Below, piece by piece: positions 9,675-17,315 of a stretch of DNA of 55,878 bases; within the stretch, counting starts at the first letter, position 1, and each line of letters starts with the position of its first letter. Below the pieces are notes generated by a model. That model saw only the letters and a list, made by a program, of their open reading frames with translations, was not told the DNA's origin and did not search any database. Made by a program: the position numbers and the translations under genes. The stretch spans positions 1 to 55,878 of the forward strand of contig NZ_QNRI01000014.1 in the NCBI RefSeq assembly GCF_003315295.1, read 5' to 3'. Source of the stretch: Paraliobacillus ryukyuensis (GTDB taxonomy: Bacteria; Bacillota; Bacilli; Bacillales; Amphibacillaceae).

Positions 9675-10487
9675 TTACGGGTAATATCCCCCTAATTGAC
9701 GCAATACCACGATGATGCCTGTTAAGATAATCATTATTACGATCGCTATTGTATCTTGTTTCTTCCAGGCCAATTTTCGGAAGCTTGTCCGTGGTCTAGT
9801 AGATTGATAGCCCCGCACTTCCATCACATCCGCCATATCTTCCGCGCGGTTTAATGAACTAACAAACAGCGGCATGATGATTGGTACAAGTTTCTTCATT
9901 TGCTCCACCAGTGATCCTTCACCAAACGTTGTACCACGTGCCCTTTGTGCGTCCATTACTTTTTGCGTTTCGTCTAAAAGATTCGGTATAAAACGCAGAG
10001 CGATGGTCAGCATTAAGGAAATATCATCAACTGGTACTTTTAAAAAACGTAGCGGAGAGAGCAGTTTATTTATTCCATCCGTTAGATCAATAGGTTTCGT
10101 TGTTAACGTAACAACCGTTGAAATAAATATAATCAACACAAATCGACAAAAAATAAAGACACCATTAATTAACCCATACTTTGATATGGTTATTGGTCCA
10201 CAATCTAAATAAATTGTTCCTCCAGCTGTAAACAATACTTGCAAGGTCACGGTAAACAAAATCAACCATATAAGTGGCCGTACACCACGAATGTACATCT
10301 TTATGGCGATACCAGACATACGCATAACGATAAGCGCACATACAATAAGCAACAAGTAACTTTGCCAATTAATCGCAACAAACAACAGAGCAATAAAACC
10401 AATCGCCGCTAGTAGCTTTGCCCTTGGGTCAAGTTGATGGATCAACGAATTTCCCGGGAAATATCGACCCAAAATTAACTTATTCAT
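9675..10487 (-). CDS. fmnA: EcfT-type transmembrane subunit, likely FmnA of the EET locus
   Basis: Integral membrane coupling subunit of an energy-coupling factor (ECF) transporter, 270 residues with about five to six hydrophobic segments. The family's DPRAK motif is near residue 20-24, and the two cytoplasmic coupling helices carry the ARG-type motifs AQRARG and MEVRGY that contact the two ATPases. It overlaps ecfA2 by 4 bases (ATGA), so the three ECF genes are coupled. In Listeria an EcfT homologue, FmnA, works with EcfA/EcfA' and RibU to supply FAD outside the membrane for protein flavinylation. The same context here (ApbE and DMK genes in the operon) supports that role. An ordinary vitamin-uptake EcfT is the alternative. 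No substrate-binding S component is encoded nearby. Confidence 0.82.
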   Translation of the reverse strand: MNKLILGRYFPGNSLIHQLDPRAKLLAAIGFIALLFVAINWQSYLLLIVCALIVMRMSGIAIKMYIRGVRPLIWLILFTVTLQVLFTAGGTIYLDCGPITISKYGLINGVFIFCRFVLIIFISTVVTLTTKPIDLTDGINKLLSPLRFLKVPVDDISLMLTIALRFIPNLLDETQKVMDAQRARGTTFGEGSLVEQMKKLVPIIMPLFVSSLNRAEDMADVMEVRGYQSTRPRTSFRKLAWKKQDTIAIVIMIILTGIIVVLRQLGGYYP

Positions 10488-11341
10488 GCTAGTCCCACCT
10501 CAATCAATGCTGTTGCTAGATCGTCGATGGTCAAACAAGTCCATGGTAATTGTATATTTGTTTCTTGTTCGATTCGAAGCTGGAACCTTCTTGCTTCCGG
10601 TACATCTAGCGACCATGCTTGTAATTGCTTCACATCTTCAAAAAAAGTACGGACTGGCTGATGGGTAGTAATTGTCCCATTCCCCATGACTACAACGTCT
10701 TCAGCAAAACGGGCAACATCACCCATATCATGGGTAACTAAAATGATGGTTGTTCCATTCTTATTATGAAGTGCTTGTAATAAAGTTAATATCTCTTCTT
10801 TTCCATTAGGATCGAGTCCTGCTCCAGGTTCATCTAGCACTAACACATCTGGCTTCATTACTAATACGCCAGCAATAGCTACTCTACGTTGTTGTCCACC
10901 TGATAAAGCGAAGGGGGATGCTTGTAAGATGTCTTCAGTTAAGCCTACCAAAGGCAAAACATCTTTAACGAGTTGCTTAGCTTCTTGACGAGATACCCCG
11001 AAATTAAGCGGGCCAAAACAAATATCTTGTTCTACGGTTTCTGCAAACAACTGTGCTTCTGGAAATTGAAACACCATTCCTACAGACTTTCGCACTTGTT
11101 TCAACACTTGTTTTGACGGTTCTTTATGTATCTCTAATTCGCCTACCTGAATATCTCCCTCTTTAGGTAGCAACAAACCATTGATTGTCTTTAGTAGGCT
11201 TGATTTACCAGCACCAGTATGACCTACCACAGCCGTGAACGATTGGCTAGGCAGGTGTAAGTTTACATTTTGCAAAATATTAGCACTTCGAATTGGTCCA
11301 ATCTGATAATCTGCTGACACAGTTTTAAAATTTACTTGCAT
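10484..11341 (-). CDS. ecfA2: ECF transporter ATPase EcfA2
   Basis: Cytoplasmic ABC ATPase of the ECF module. Walker A is GHTGAGKSS (about 40-48), the signature is ALSGGQQRRVAIAG, Walker B is VLVLDEPGAGLDP, and the switch histidine is in LVTHD. The start is taken at the second ATG (11341, MQVNFKTVS), which fits the family N-terminus; an ATG six bases upstream is possible. The gene overlaps the end of ecfA1. The classical EcfA2 pairs with EcfA1 to power one EcfT. Bacilli normally also carry an ecfA1-ecfA2-ecfT set in the ribosomal protein cluster, so this would be a second, locus-specific set; that copy lies outside the window. Confidence 0.88.
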   Translation of the reverse strand: MQVNFKTVSADYQIGPIRSANILQNVNLHLPSQSFTAVVGHTGAGKSSLLKTINGLLLPKEGDIQVGELEIHKEPSKQVLKQVRKSVGMVFQFPEAQLFAETVEQDICFGPLNFGVSRQEAKQLVKDVLPLVGLTEDILQASPFALSGGQQRRVAIAGVLVMKPDVLVLDEPGAGLDPNGKEEILTLLQALHNKNGTTIILVTHDMGDVARFAEDVVVMGNGTITTHQPVRTFFEDVKQLQAWSLDVPEARRFQLRIEQETNIQLPWTCLTIDDLATALIEVGLA

Positions 11342-12150
11342 AGCCATTTCACCATTTCATCTTCTGTCATATAGGTGGAAGTTATGCCACTACCCTTTGC
11401 CGTTAATTTTCGACGTAGTTGTTCTGCGAATGGAGCTTCTAAGTGTGGATTTTCCATAAAGATAGTTGCAGGAGTAGCGTCTTGTTTTAATCTCCCCTTG
11501 TCCATTACCAACAGCCGGTCTGCTACCGCTGCTTCATTCATATCATGCGTAATCGAGATAATTGTAAGACCTTGTTCATCTTGAAGTTGTTGTAATGTAC
11601 GCATTACCTGTCTTCGACTCTTAGGGTCAAGCATTACAAGCGCTTCATCTAAAATAATTATCTTTGGTTGAAACGCAAGTATACCCGCTAATGCTACACG
11701 TTGTTTCTGACCACCAGATAGTCTTGAAGGATCATGTTCCATGAATGCTTCCATATTGACCAATTGCACAGCTTCATTTACCCTCTGTTTCATTTCTTGA
11801 TACGATACATTATTATTTTCTAAACCGAAAGCCACATCATCTTGTACAGTGGCTCCAATAAATTGATTTTCTGGATTTTGAAAAACCAGCCCCATTTGTT
11901 GACGAATGGTCCACTTAGTCTGTTCCGTTAACTGGACTCCAGCAACCTTAACCTCACCAGATTCAGCTTCTAACAAACCCACCAATAAGCGAGCTAACGT
12001 GGACTTACCTGACCCATTATCTCCTACAATCGCTACCCATTCTCCTTCTTTTATAGAGAAGGAAACAGCTGATAATGTTTTGTCATCCTTCCGTAAATCA
12101 TAACGGAAAGTAAGATTATTTACTTCTAAGATTGACTGATCAGCTTGCAC
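11332..12150 (-). CDS. ecfA1: ECF transporter ATPase EcfA1
   Basis: First ATPase of the ECF module. Walker A is GDNGSGKST, the signature is LSGGQKQRVALAG, Walker B is IIILDEALVMLDP, and the His switch is in SITHD. The start is read as GTG at 12150, nine bases from an AAGGAG; an in-frame GTG two codons earlier is only 3 bases from that site. It begins 25 bases after dmkA and overlaps ecfA2, placing the ECF module in the fmnB-dmkA operon. In Listeria, EcfA and EcfA' serve flavin transport both inwards (with EcfT) and for extracytosolic flavinylation (with FmnA). Confidence 0.88.
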   Translation of the reverse strand: MQADQSILEVNNLTFRYDLRKDDKTLSAVSFSIKEGEWVAIVGDNGSGKSTLARLLVGLLEAESGEVKVAGVQLTEQTKWTIRQQMGLVFQNPENQFIGATVQDDVAFGLENNNVSYQEMKQRVNEAVQLVNMEAFMEHDPSRLSGGQKQRVALAGILAFQPKIIILDEALVMLDPKSRRQVMRTLQQLQDEQGLTIISITHDMNEAAVADRLLVMDKGRLKQDATPATIFMENPHLEAPFAEQLRRKLTAKGSGITSTYMTEDEMVKWLCK

Positions 12151-12175
12151 TAGCACTCTCTCCTTCTCTGAAACC

Positions 12176-13120
12176 TTAATAAATAAAAACTATGATAATT
12201 AGCATCGCAACAAGCGACCCGTTTACTAATACCAAGTTCTTAACAGCAACATTAAATGTTTCACCTTTAACTTGTTTTTTATTAAACTTACGCACATGCT
12301 GATAAACAGGATAACTTACCAATAAAACAATTAACATAATTGCTGGTAACAGGCCTAAGATAACCGCTACCACAATGGCAGTAAATGACAAGATATACAA
12401 ACTATTAAATAACCACACCGCATACTTTTTACCAATATAGTAAGGTAATGTGAATCGATGGTTGCGAATATCTTCATCAAGATCACAGATATTATTTGCT
12501 AACATTAAGTTAGCAACCGTAAACATACAAGGAACAGATATTAATACAATCTCTAATAATAGTAAGATATCAACTTCTAAATTAATCATGCGACCTTCCC
12601 AAACTAATTGAATTATTCCCTGATCAAAAGCATTCACATACACAGCTAAAAACACGATTCCAAATCCCATCGTTACACCAGAAAAAAGTTCTCCTAATGG
12701 CATTCTTGATAATGGAATTGGACCAAATGTATAAAAAATTCCAATACCAAAACAAACCATACCTATCAATAACACAAATAAATCCGTACGGAAAACTAAC
12801 CAAATGCCTAATCCTGTCGCTAACATTAGCATACTTATGATAATAATGATAACAGTTTTTTCAGTAATATTATGCTGCCCAATTACATTATATTGTTTTC
12901 GGTACGCATCGGAGGATGCTTTCCGATAATCCATATAATTGTTAATTGCAGTTGTTGTTAAATCAAAGATTAACATTGCTACGAAAAAAATTACTGTATT
13001 TAATGGATGAAACGTATCATAGCGATAATATACAAATAAACAACCAACTAAAAATGGGAACACACTTGCAATTTTTGTTTGAATCTCAACAAGCTTTAAA
13101 AATGTAGAAAAAGACATCAT
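12176..13120 (-). CDS. dmkA: UbiA-family prenyltransferase, likely DmkA (DHNA polyprenyltransferase)
   Basis: Integral membrane prenyltransferase with about eight to nine hydrophobic segments. The first Asp-rich motif is NNYMDY (about residues 60-65) and the second is NNICDLDED (about 209-217), which bind Mg-diphosphate. UbiA members of the MenA type attach a polyprenyl chain to 1,4-dihydroxy-2-naphthoate. The Listeria DmkA makes the demethylmenaquinone used only for extracellular electron transfer, alongside an ordinary MenA for respiration. Here it lies 12 bases downstream of fmnB, with a strong GGGAGGGGAG ribosome-binding site, and the matching polyprenyl synthase is in the divergent arm. 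An alternative is that this is the cell's sole MenA. Confidence 0.82.
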   Translation of the reverse strand: MMSFSTFLKLVEIQTKIASVFPFLVGCLFVYYRYDTFHPLNTVIFFVAMLIFDLTTTAINNYMDYRKASSDAYRKQYNVIGQHNITEKTVIIIIISMLMLATGLGIWLVFRTDLFVLLIGMVCFGIGIFYTFGPIPLSRMPLGELFSGVTMGFGIVFLAVYVNAFDQGIIQLVWEGRMINLEVDILLLLEIVLISVPCMFTVANLMLANNICDLDEDIRNHRFTLPYYIGKKYAVWLFNSLYILSFTAIVVAVILGLLPAIMLIVLLVSYPVYQHVRKFNKKQVKGETFNVAVKNLVLVNGSLVAMLIIIVFIY

Positions 13121-13132
13121 TGTCTCCCCTCC

Positions 13133-14179
13133 CTATTTAATTGATTCACGGTTACCTAATGTAAAACGATCATTCGTTAACTCAAATTCATCATCTAGAC
13201 CAGTTGTAATAAATATTTGCTTATCTTTATCGACAAATATGGCTTCTACCCCTTTTTGGTTCTCAATATATTGCAAACCTTCTTGTAGACCTTTGGAAAA
13301 AATCAATGTAGATAGGGCGTCTCCATCCATTGAAAAGTCACTAACAATGGTAACACCAGCGATTTCATTTTCATATGGATAACCATCGAGTGGATTTAGA
13401 ATATGGTGATACCTTTTTCCATCCACTTCTAAATATCGTTCATAGATACCGGATGTAACAATCGACTTGTTACTTGCATTAATTTTACCAACCGTTTCGC
13501 CTCGTTCAGAAAAAGGGTCTTGAACCCCAACGGTCCATTCGCGCCCTGATGGATTGTTGCCTTTCACATAGATGTTTCCACCTAAGTCAATAATAGCGGT
13601 CGTAACTCCATTCTCATCTAGCAACACGTTAACTTTATCAGCTATGAAACCCTTGGCAATTGCACCTAAATCAAGTTGCATTTCTTCATTCTCTAAGTAA
13701 ACCGTTTCCTTGTCTTCATCTAATATTACTTTTTGATAATTAATTAACGGGAGTACGTCATCAATCTCTTTTTGAGTAGGCTTCTTCGCATCATCATATC
13801 CGATGTGCCATAGGGAAGTTAATGGTCCGATCGTAATATCGAATGAGCCTTCCGCTTTTTCACTGTAATCTTTTCCTGCCTGTATTAAGGAAAAGATATC
13901 ACTAGATACTTCTACCGGTTGTTTACCAGCTGCAGCATTGACCTGATCGATTTGTGATTCAACTTCTTCTACACCAATCTGATTTGCTAGGGTTTCTATT
14001 TCATCAAATACAAGATCTAATACATCTGCTTTACCCTCGTCATAAATCTTCATGGTAACCACTGTGCCCATTAAAAATTCAGTTCTTTTATACGGGCTTT
14101 CCATCACAGCATTGCTCTTTCCACATGCTGTTAAGAGTAAGGAAAAAACAACGATTACCAGTACATAGTTTCTTTTCAT
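13133..14179 (-). CDS. fmnB: FAD:protein FMN transferase lipoprotein, likely FmnB (ApbE family)
   Basis: Transfers FMN from FAD to Ser/Thr of extracytoplasmic proteins. The start at 14179 (MKRNYVLVIVVF) gives a signal peptide with the lipobox LLTAC; AGAAAGG lies 11 bases upstream, and an earlier in-frame ATG would bury the signal peptide behind 16 residues. ApbE hallmarks include FLMGTVVTMKIYDE near the mature N-terminus, GSFDITIGPLTSLWHIG, the LDLGAIAKGFIADKV segment, and the Mg/FAD region with SMDGDALSTLIFSKG near the C-terminus. It heads the fmnB-dmkA-ecfA1-ecfA2-fmnA operon and diverges from ndh2. The presumed substrate is the lipoprotein at 19479-20042. Confidence 0.9.
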   Translation of the reverse strand: MKRNYVLVIVVFSLLLTACGKSNAVMESPYKRTEFLMGTVVTMKIYDEGKADVLDLVFDEIETLANQIGVEEVESQIDQVNAAAGKQPVEVSSDIFSLIQAGKDYSEKAEGSFDITIGPLTSLWHIGYDDAKKPTQKEIDDVLPLINYQKVILDEDKETVYLENEEMQLDLGAIAKGFIADKVNVLLDENGVTTAIIDLGGNIYVKGNNPSGREWTVGVQDPFSERGETVGKINASNKSIVTSGIYERYLEVDGKRYHHILNPLDGYPYENEIAGVTIVSDFSMDGDALSTLIFSKGLQEGLQYIENQKGVEAIFVDKDKQIFITTGLDDEFELTNDRFTLGNRESIK

Positions 14180-14244
14180 TGTTGTCAAAACCTTTCTAAC
14201 ATGAAATAATAAAAATGAATTAGTCATTAACCAATTACCCAGTG

Positions 14245-14264
14245 AATGTGATGTAATTCACATT
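14245..14264. promoter_or_regulatory. TGTGA-N6-TCACA palindrome (FNR/CRP or Rex type operator)
   Basis: The core TGTGATGTAATTCACA (14247-14262) is a perfect TGTGA-N6-TCACA with extra AA/TT flanks, giving 7-bp arms. It lies 12 bases downstream of the predicted fmnB -10, so a protein bound there would be expected to repress. Bacillus FNR and Crp-like proteins recognise this spacing, and Rex sites (TTGTGAAATATTTCACAA) share the same half-sites, so the regulator cannot be named from sequence alone. Confidence 0.7.
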
Positions 14265-14275
14265 AAGTCGATGTA

Positions 14276-14305
14276 AGTATAGCACTCATTACTAAAAAGT
14301 GTCTA
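14276..14305 (-). promoter_or_regulatory. Predicted fmnB operon promoter
   Basis: Minus strand: TAGACA (14300-14305), an 18-base spacer and TATACT (14276-14281). It lies about 97 bases upstream of the fmnB ATG. The palindrome at 14245-14264 would sit at about +5 to +25. Confidence 0.6.
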
Positions 14306-14466
14306 GATAAGGTAACTAGTATTAAAACCACCATATCATGGCTTTGAACTACTTGTATAGGTATTATTTCCAAGTTGTGAAAACTTATTGAACTTTTTGG
14401 TTTAATAAATTTTATTACTAACTTGTGAACTTTTTAGAATTTAATATATATAATCTTTAAAAACTA

Positions 14467-14495
14467 TAGACACACCGGGAAACTAGCGGTACAAT
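14467..14495 (+). promoter_or_regulatory. Predicted ndh2 promoter
   Basis: Plus strand: TAGACA (14467-14472), a 17-base spacer and TACAAT (14490-14495), each one base off consensus. Transcription would start near 14502, inside or next to the Rex-like operator. The same -35 hexamer, TAGACA, is used for the fmnB arm. Confidence 0.7.
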
Positions 14496-14504
14496 TATAC
14501 TCGG

Positions 14505-14522
14505 TTGTTCAATATTTCACAA
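14505..14522. promoter_or_regulatory. Rex-like operator over the ndh2 start point
   Basis: TTGTTCAATATTTCACAA matches the B. subtilis Rex consensus TTGTGAAATATTTCACAA at 16 of 18 positions and begins 9 bases after the -10. Rex represses ndh in B. subtilis when NAD+/NADH is high, so this position fits repression. Two further TTGTGAA half-sites (14375-14381 and 14423-14429) lie in the same intergenic region. Confidence 0.65.
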
Positions 14523-14568
14523 CGAAGCAATTATAATTTTATTATTCTATCAAGGAGTGAGTTATATT

Positions 14569-16437
14569 ATGGCAAACAAAGACATCGTCATTATTGGTGC
14601 TGGTTATGCTGGCGTACACGCAGCGAAAAAACTTGCCAAGAAGTACAAAAAAGATGATTCAGTTACAATTACGTTAATTGATCGTCACTCATACCACACG
14701 ATGATGACTGAGTTGCACGAAGTCGCTGCGCATCGCGTTGAGCCTGACGCAATTCAATTTGACTTACGTAAACTTTTCAACCGTACAAAAGTGAATTTAG
14801 TTACAGATAATGTAACAAAGGTTGACCACGATGCAAAAAAAGTAACCACAGAACATGGAGAATATGCCTTTGATTACCTAATCCTAGGTATGGGAGGAGA
14901 ACCGAACGATTTTGGAACTCCTGGTGTAGGCGAACATGGATTTACTTTGTGGTCTTGGGAAGATGCTGTTAAACTGCGCGAACATATTGAAAATATTGTT
15001 GCTAAAGCTGCAACTGTTCGCGACGAAGCAACACGCCGGGCAATGTTACGTTTTACTGTCTGTGGTTCTGGTTTTACAGGAATCGAAATGGTTGGGGAAT
15101 TAATTGAATGGAAAGAACGCTTAGCCAAAGATAACAAACTAGATGCTGAGGAGATTTCACTTTACGTGGTCGAAGCCGCGCCAACCATCTTGAACATGCT
15201 AGAAAGAAAAGATGCAGACAAAGCAGAGAAATATTTGAATAAAAAAGGTGTTAAAATACTTAAAAATTCTCCAATTGTTGAAGTAAAAGCTGATGAGATT
15301 GTGCTTAAATCTGGCGATACACTTGCAACTCATACCCTAATCTGGACAGCTGGAGTTAGAGCCAATTCGGATACAAAAGATTATGGGATGGAAACAGCTC
15401 GTGCGGGCCGATTAAAAGTAAACCAGTACATGGAATCAGAAGAATTCGAGAATGTTTATGTTATCGGTGATTTGGCTTACTTTGAAGAAGAACCAGGAAA
15501 GCCAACGCCACAGATCGTTGAAGCTGCAGAGCAAACAGGTACAACTGCTGCTAAAAATATTATTGCAGCTATGAGTGGTGGAGAAAAAGTTGCGTATGAA
15601 GGAAAGTACCACGGAACAATGGTTTCTATTGGAGCTCGATACGGTGTCGCAAACTTAATGGGTGTTTCTTTAAGCGGTTGGTTTGCCAACTTCATGAAAC
15701 ACATGGTTAACTTATACTACTTCATGGGTATTTTTAGTGGCTATTATATGGTGCAATATATCCGTCATGAATTTTTCGAAACCAAAGATAAGCGAAATAT
15801 TTTCCGTGATTTCTTAACTCGACACGGTAATGTACTTTGGAGCTTACCTTTGCGTGTATTTGTCGGAGGGTTTTGGCTAATTGAGGCCGGTTCTAAAATT
15901 TGGGGGAAAGAAACGTTTGAAAGCGCAATTTCAAGTTGGTCAACTGTTCCTAACCTATTCAAAGGATTAGGCGAAGGTTCTTGGTTAGTTGGCGATACAG
16001 TTCGATTGCCGTTTGAGTGGCTACAAACAACGACAAGTGGGGCAAGTGAAGCTGCGTCTACTACTGAATGGTCAACACCAATCTTAAGTAAAATGCCTGG
16101 TATTTTTGAATGGTTTATGAAAATCGTTCTTCCTACACCTGATATGGCGATCTTTATGCAGAAAATGATGGTATTCATTGAATTAGCAATCGGTTTAGCT
16201 ATCTTAGGTGGATTATTTACTTGGTTAGCAAATGCTGCAAGTGCTGGATTCCTTGTAATGTTTACCCTTTCCGCTATGCTTGGTTGGGATAAAGTATGGG
16301 CATTACCTGCATCGATTGCATTAATGAATGGTTCTGGACGTACATTCGGTCTTGACTACTGGGTGATTCCATTCCTTCAACAAAAACTTGGTCACTGGTG
16401 GTACGGAAAAGAACGTTCAATCTATCAAGATAAATAA
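14569..16437 (+). CDS. ndh2: EET-type NADH dehydrogenase Ndh2 with C-terminal membrane domain
   Basis: Type II NADH:quinone oxidoreductase passing electrons to a quinone. The start is ATG 14569, with AAGGAG upstream; the in-frame GTG at 14557 overlaps that site. The FAD-binding motif GAGYAG is at residues 10-15, the NADH-binding CGSGFTGIE lies mid-protein (about 165), and a second FAD motif VYVIGDLAYF near 300. The protein is 622 residues, against about 400 for an ordinary NDH-2. The extra part from about residue 375 has several hydrophobic segments resembling a DoxX-like membrane domain, the layout described for Ndh2 of the Listeria EET locus, which reduces demethylmenaquinone. It leads the plus-strand arm ndh2-eetB-dmkB. 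Confidence 0.9.
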   Translation: MANKDIVIIGAGYAGVHAAKKLAKKYKKDDSVTITLIDRHSYHTMMTELHEVAAHRVEPDAIQFDLRKLFNRTKVNLVTDNVTKVDHDAKKVTTEHGEYAFDYLILGMGGEPNDFGTPGVGEHGFTLWSWEDAVKLREHIENIVAKAATVRDEATRRAMLRFTVCGSGFTGIEMVGELIEWKERLAKDNKLDAEEISLYVVEAAPTILNMLERKDADKAEKYLNKKGVKILKNSPIVEVKADEIVLKSGDTLATHTLIWTAGVRANSDTKDYGMETARAGRLKVNQYMESEEFENVYVIGDLAYFEEEPGKPTPQIVEAAEQTGTTAAKNIIAAMSGGEKVAYEGKYHGTMVSIGARYGVANLMGVSLSGWFANFMKHMVNLYYFMGIFSGYYMVQYIRHEFFETKDKRNIFRDFLTRHGNVLWSLPLRVFVGGFWLIEAGSKIWGKETFESAISSWSTVPNLFKGLGEGSWLVGDTVRLPFEWLQTTTSGASEAASTTEWSTPILSKMPGIFEWFMKIVLPTPDMAIFMQKMMVFIELAIGLAILGGLFTWLANAASAGFLVMFTLSAMLGWDKVWALPASIALMNGSGRTFGLDYWVIPFLQQKLGHWWYGKERSIYQDK

Positions 16438-16446
16438 GGTATAAGA

Positions 16447-16494
16447 GAAAACAGCGATTGGCTCCTAATAGAGCCTTTCGCTATCCTCTTTTTT
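16447..16494 (+). terminator. Terminator or attenuator after ndh2
   Basis: Imperfect stem AGCGATTGGCTC / GAGCCTTTCGCT with a short loop followed by CTCTTTTTT, beginning about 10 bases past the ndh2 stop. It suggests that eetB-dmkB are at least partly transcribed separately. Confidence 0.65.
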
Positions 16495-16610
16495 AGCAAT
16501 AAAACAGTAAATGGAAGATAAGAAATGAAACTATCTCAATTTCTTAGTATGTTAAAATTGAAGGAAAGACATTTCTTTTTTTCCCTTTGCTGTTTTTTAA
16601 AAAAAAAATC

Positions 16611-16678
16611 GCCGATACTGGCCGATCACAATTTGAAATCTCGCCATTCATTGCCATGTAATGAAGCGAGAATACTAT
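16611..16678 (+). promoter_or_regulatory. Possible eetB promoter with overlapping inverted repeat
   Basis: An inverted repeat (16640-16670; arms CTCGC-TTCATT and AATGAA-GCGAG, with a 2-base bulge) overlaps TTGCCA (16651-16656), which lies 16 bases from TACTAT (16673-16678). Two GCCGAT copies spaced 10 bases apart (16611 and 16621) lie just upstream. There is no T run after the hairpin, so it does not look like a terminator. This may be promoter plus operator; support is modest. Confidence 0.35.
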
Positions 16679-16750
16679 TATCTTCTAATCAATAAGACAA
16701 CTTGTTTGTCGGATTAACAACTATCTATGAGAAAAGGGGGAGTTCAGCGC

Positions 16751-17287
16751 ATGACGAAAAATCAACGCCTTGTATATATTGCCTTACTAGCAGCTCAAGC
16801 AGTGATTATCAGTTTATTGGAGCGCGCCATCCCTTTTCCTTTTGCTGTTGCACCAGGAGCCAAACTGGGGCTTGCAAACATGATTACTTGTATGGCGATA
16901 TACACCCTACCCGTAAAGGATGCGTTTAAGGTAGTTAGCATTCGTTTAGTATTAGCAACCTTACTAGGTGGTACAATATCAACCTTCATGTATAGTGCTG
17001 CTGGAGCTCTTCTTAGTTTCTTTGGTATGCTACTGGTTAAGAATCTTGGTCGTACCCATGTAAGCTTAATTGGTGTTAGTACAACTGGGGCAGTCTTGCA
17101 TAATGTTGGGCAACTAGTTGTCGCCAGCTGGATTGCACAAACATGGACAGTGATGCTTTATTTACCGGTTTTATCGTTTATTGGTATTTTATCAGGTATT
17201 GCGATTGGAATAGCAGCAAATTACCTCCTAACACATATAGAAAAGCTACAATACTATAAGGATTTACGGGAACTAAAACAACTATGA
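16751..17287 (+). CDS. eetB: Gx transporter family membrane protein, likely EetB
   Basis: A 178-residue polytopic membrane protein (about five hydrophobic segments) of the Gx transporter family, often mislabelled heptaprenyl diphosphate synthase component I. The start at 16751 (MTKNQRLVYIALL) has AAAAGGGGGAG 10 bases upstream. The glycine-rich motif around PGAKLGLANMIT and the segment VSTTGAVLHNVGQL are typical. In Listeria, EetB with EetA is needed to pass electrons from demethylmenaquinone outwards. EetA, a small NusG-domain-II protein normally adjacent, is not found here. The next gene, dmkB, starts 28 bases downstream. Confidence 0.82.
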   Translation: MTKNQRLVYIALLAAQAVIISLLERAIPFPFAVAPGAKLGLANMITCMAIYTLPVKDAFKVVSIRLVLATLLGGTISTFMYSAAGALLSFFGMLLVKNLGRTHVSLIGVSTTGAVLHNVGQLVVASWIAQTWTVMLYLPVLSFIGILSGIAIGIAANYLLTHIEKLQYYKDLRELKQL

Positions 17288-17315
17288 CACTTACTTTTAT
17301 TAGAAAGAGGTTATC

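Noticed and set aside
9428-9715. 95-residue plus-strand frame near the tRNA
   Set aside because: It runs straight through the tRNA-Met gene and its terminator.
14874-15137. Minus-strand frames inside ndh2
   Set aside because: Shadow frames of a well-supported gene, without their own start signals.
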